Part shown: positions 63,268 to 64,000 of the stretch, piece by piece | How the letters are laid out: each line of letters begins with the position of its first letter | Position numbering within the stretch: the stretch's first letter is position 1 | Source: an uncultured Granulosicoccaceae bacterium | Lineage (GTDB): Bacteria > Pseudomonadota > Gammaproteobacteria > Granulosicoccales > Granulosicoccaceae | Direction: 5' to 3' | Length of the DNA stretch: 64,000 nucleotides | NCBI GenBank assembly: GCA_938041955.1 | Contig: CALISD010000021.1 | Location: 61,200 to 125,199 of the forward strand | The notes under the pieces: model-generated | The model's database searches: none | Seen by the model: only the letters and a program-made list of their open reading frames with translations | Told to the model about the DNA's origin: nothing | Made by a program: the position numbers and the translations under genes

Positions 63268-63363
63268 TGGCGGAAGAACGTGGGAGTCGAACCCACCAAA
63301 CACGTCTAACGCGTTTCATCGGATTTGAAATCCGCGCCTGTCACCGGATCAGGAAGTCCTTCC
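63268..63363 (-). tRNA. selC: tRNA-Sec (anticodon TCA), selenocysteine
   Basis: 96 bases including an encoded CCA. The minus strand begins GGAAGGAC and ends GTTCTTCCGCCA, giving the eight-bp acceptor stem special to tRNA-Sec (one G-U pair). The anticodon loop reads TTTCAAA, framed by the GGATT and AATCC stem strands, so the anticodon is TCA for UGA. The long variable arm (ACGCGTTAGACGTGT) and the T-arm GGGTTCGACTCCC follow. It strongly resembles known selC genes. It lies 40 bases after the stop of the M24 peptidase gene and could share its transcript. The organism should therefore encode selenoproteins and selA, selB and selD elsewhere. Confidence 0.95.
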
Positions 63364-63403
63364 TATACTTCATTGGTCATACTGACAGATGGCTAACCCT
63401 TCA

Positions 63404-63999
63404 CTATATGATCGGAATTTCGGCCGCTGCACGAATGCTCAGAAGCTCATAACCGTTGTCCCGTACGACCAGGTTTTCCTCGTGTACCATGACTTTACCA
63501 TCACCATAGGCGAGCCCCGGTTCAAGCGTCATCACCATACCATCACACAGTACGGTTTCATCAAAAGACGTGATCGAAGGTGACTCGGTTAACTGCATTC
63601 CCAGTCCATGGCCCATCCGCCCGACCATGTTATCGCTACTGCCCAGTATCCGATTCATTGTCTCACACAGCTCAGCGCAGGTAACGCCGGATTTAACCAT
63701 CAACAAAGCCTCATCAATGGATTCATGCACGCGTTTATAAGCATCTGCTGTTTTACCATCAACCCCGGTGAAAGCAAAATTTCTGTCAAAGTCACAGAAA
63801 TAACCATCGTAGACACAACCGGTATCGAGTATTAGTACGTCACCATCACAGATAGTTCGATCACTCGGGGGGGCAATAATATCATCGTAACCATCGGCCC
63901 GCGCCGCCCCCACAAGGTAGCTGACATCATCCACCCCTGCATTGAGACAGCTATGTTTAAACGTCTGAAATATCTGCCGTTCTGCCATGCCTGTGTGCA
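63404..63999 (-). CDS. M24 family metallopeptidase (Xaa-Pro dipeptidase-like), C-terminal part only
   Basis: The frame is open through the window edge (the codons before the first Met at 63988 are sense), so the N-terminus is missing. The pita-bread core is present: LILDTGCVYDGYFCDFDRNFAF (two Asp ligands), GRMGHGLGMQLTESPSI (His), TLEPGLAYG (Glu) and HEENLVV (Glu). All five metal ligands appear intact. It cleaves bonds next to Pro or acts on related small amides; the family includes ectoine hydrolases, so the substrate cannot be fixed from this fragment. Confidence 0.88.
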   Translation of the reverse strand, partial: HTGMAERQIFQTFKHSCLNAGVDDVSYLVGAARADGYDDIIAPPSDRTICDGDVLILDTGCVYDGYFCDFDRNFAFTGVDGKTADAYKRVHESIDEALLMVKSGVTCAELCETMNRILGSSDNMVGRMGHGLGMQLTESPSITSFDETVLCDGMVMTLEPGLAYGDGKVMVHEENLVVRDNGYELLSIRAAAEIPII

Positions 64000-64000
64000 G

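Noticed and set aside
63267..63452. 61-codon plus-strand frame at the tRNA-Sec locus
   Set aside because: It crosses the tRNA gene on the opposite strand and the end of the M24 gene; no protein features.
26462..63999. Selenoprotein genes hidden by in-frame UGA
   Set aside because: I looked at the ends of genes and gaps for proteins continuing past TGA, prompted by the tRNA-Sec gene. The recognisable genes have their expected full length, and I saw no convincing readthrough case. The check was by eye only.

Overview
The window reads as chromosomal DNA of a free-living, probably marine, gammaproteobacterium. The main support is gene order. A gmk-rpoZ-spoT-ridA-recG block and a sucA-sucB-lpd-sucC-sucD block are arranged as in Pseudomonas-like gammaproteobacteria. 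A type II secretion operon (gspG to gspN), an envC-ctpA pair, DUF3301, DUF1244 and YchJ genes, and a rhombosortase point the same way. Base composition looks balanced throughout. No prophage, conjugative element or CRISPR array is present. I cannot name the genus from sequence alone.

Layout. 1-9.2 kb: an OmpA-like barrel protein (cut by the window edge), a secreted calcium-binding thrombospondin type 3 repeat protein, cysQ, the gspGHIJKLMN operon and a divergent rhombosortase; together these suggest a secretion and C-terminal-processing route. 9.3-15.7 kb: recG, ridA, spoT, rpoZ and gmk (DNA repair, stringent response, nucleotide supply), interrupted between ridA and spoT by three small foldback or MITE-like repeats. 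15.8-16.7 kb: a lone ATP-grasp ligase resembling graspetide ligases. 17.1-25.3 kb: the TCA block for 2-oxoglutarate dehydrogenase and succinyl-CoA synthetase. 25.4-28.3 kb: small conserved proteins and an alpha/beta hydrolase. 28.5-39.4 kb: two acyl-CoA ligases, a cold-shock protein, aminopeptidase N, an unusual putative metalloprotease, a PGPGW membrane protein, and EnvC with CtpA for cell-wall remodelling.

39.4-46.7 kb is the most unusual part. It holds a site-2-type protease, a CAP-domain protein, a YegP protein, a GGDEF protein with a ruined active site but an intact-looking inhibitory site, an HtrA-like protein lacking two of three catalytic residues, a secreted protein built from four Cys-to-Trp triplet repeats ending in a peptidoglycan-binding domain, and a DUF4403 protein. 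46.7-50.5 kb: uvrD and a PuuB-like oxidase, separated by a nested pair of MITE-like elements; the outer one is related to the element beside spoT. 50.6-53.7 kb: a YtkA-like exported protein, a second cold-shock protein, a DUF4159 protein and trhO. 53.8-61.4 kb: mostly small-molecule enzymes (ArgE-like deacetylase, class V PLP enzyme, HpcH/HpaI aldolase, PhyH dioxygenase, small-molecule kinase), plus an isolated phage-type coiled-coil gene and a lipoprotein. 61.4-64 kb: a TPR lipoprotein, a HAMP membrane protein, a selenocysteine tRNA gene and a truncated M24 peptidase.

All calls rest on reading the sequence and recalling family features; no search was run. The last sequence line ends at base 63999.
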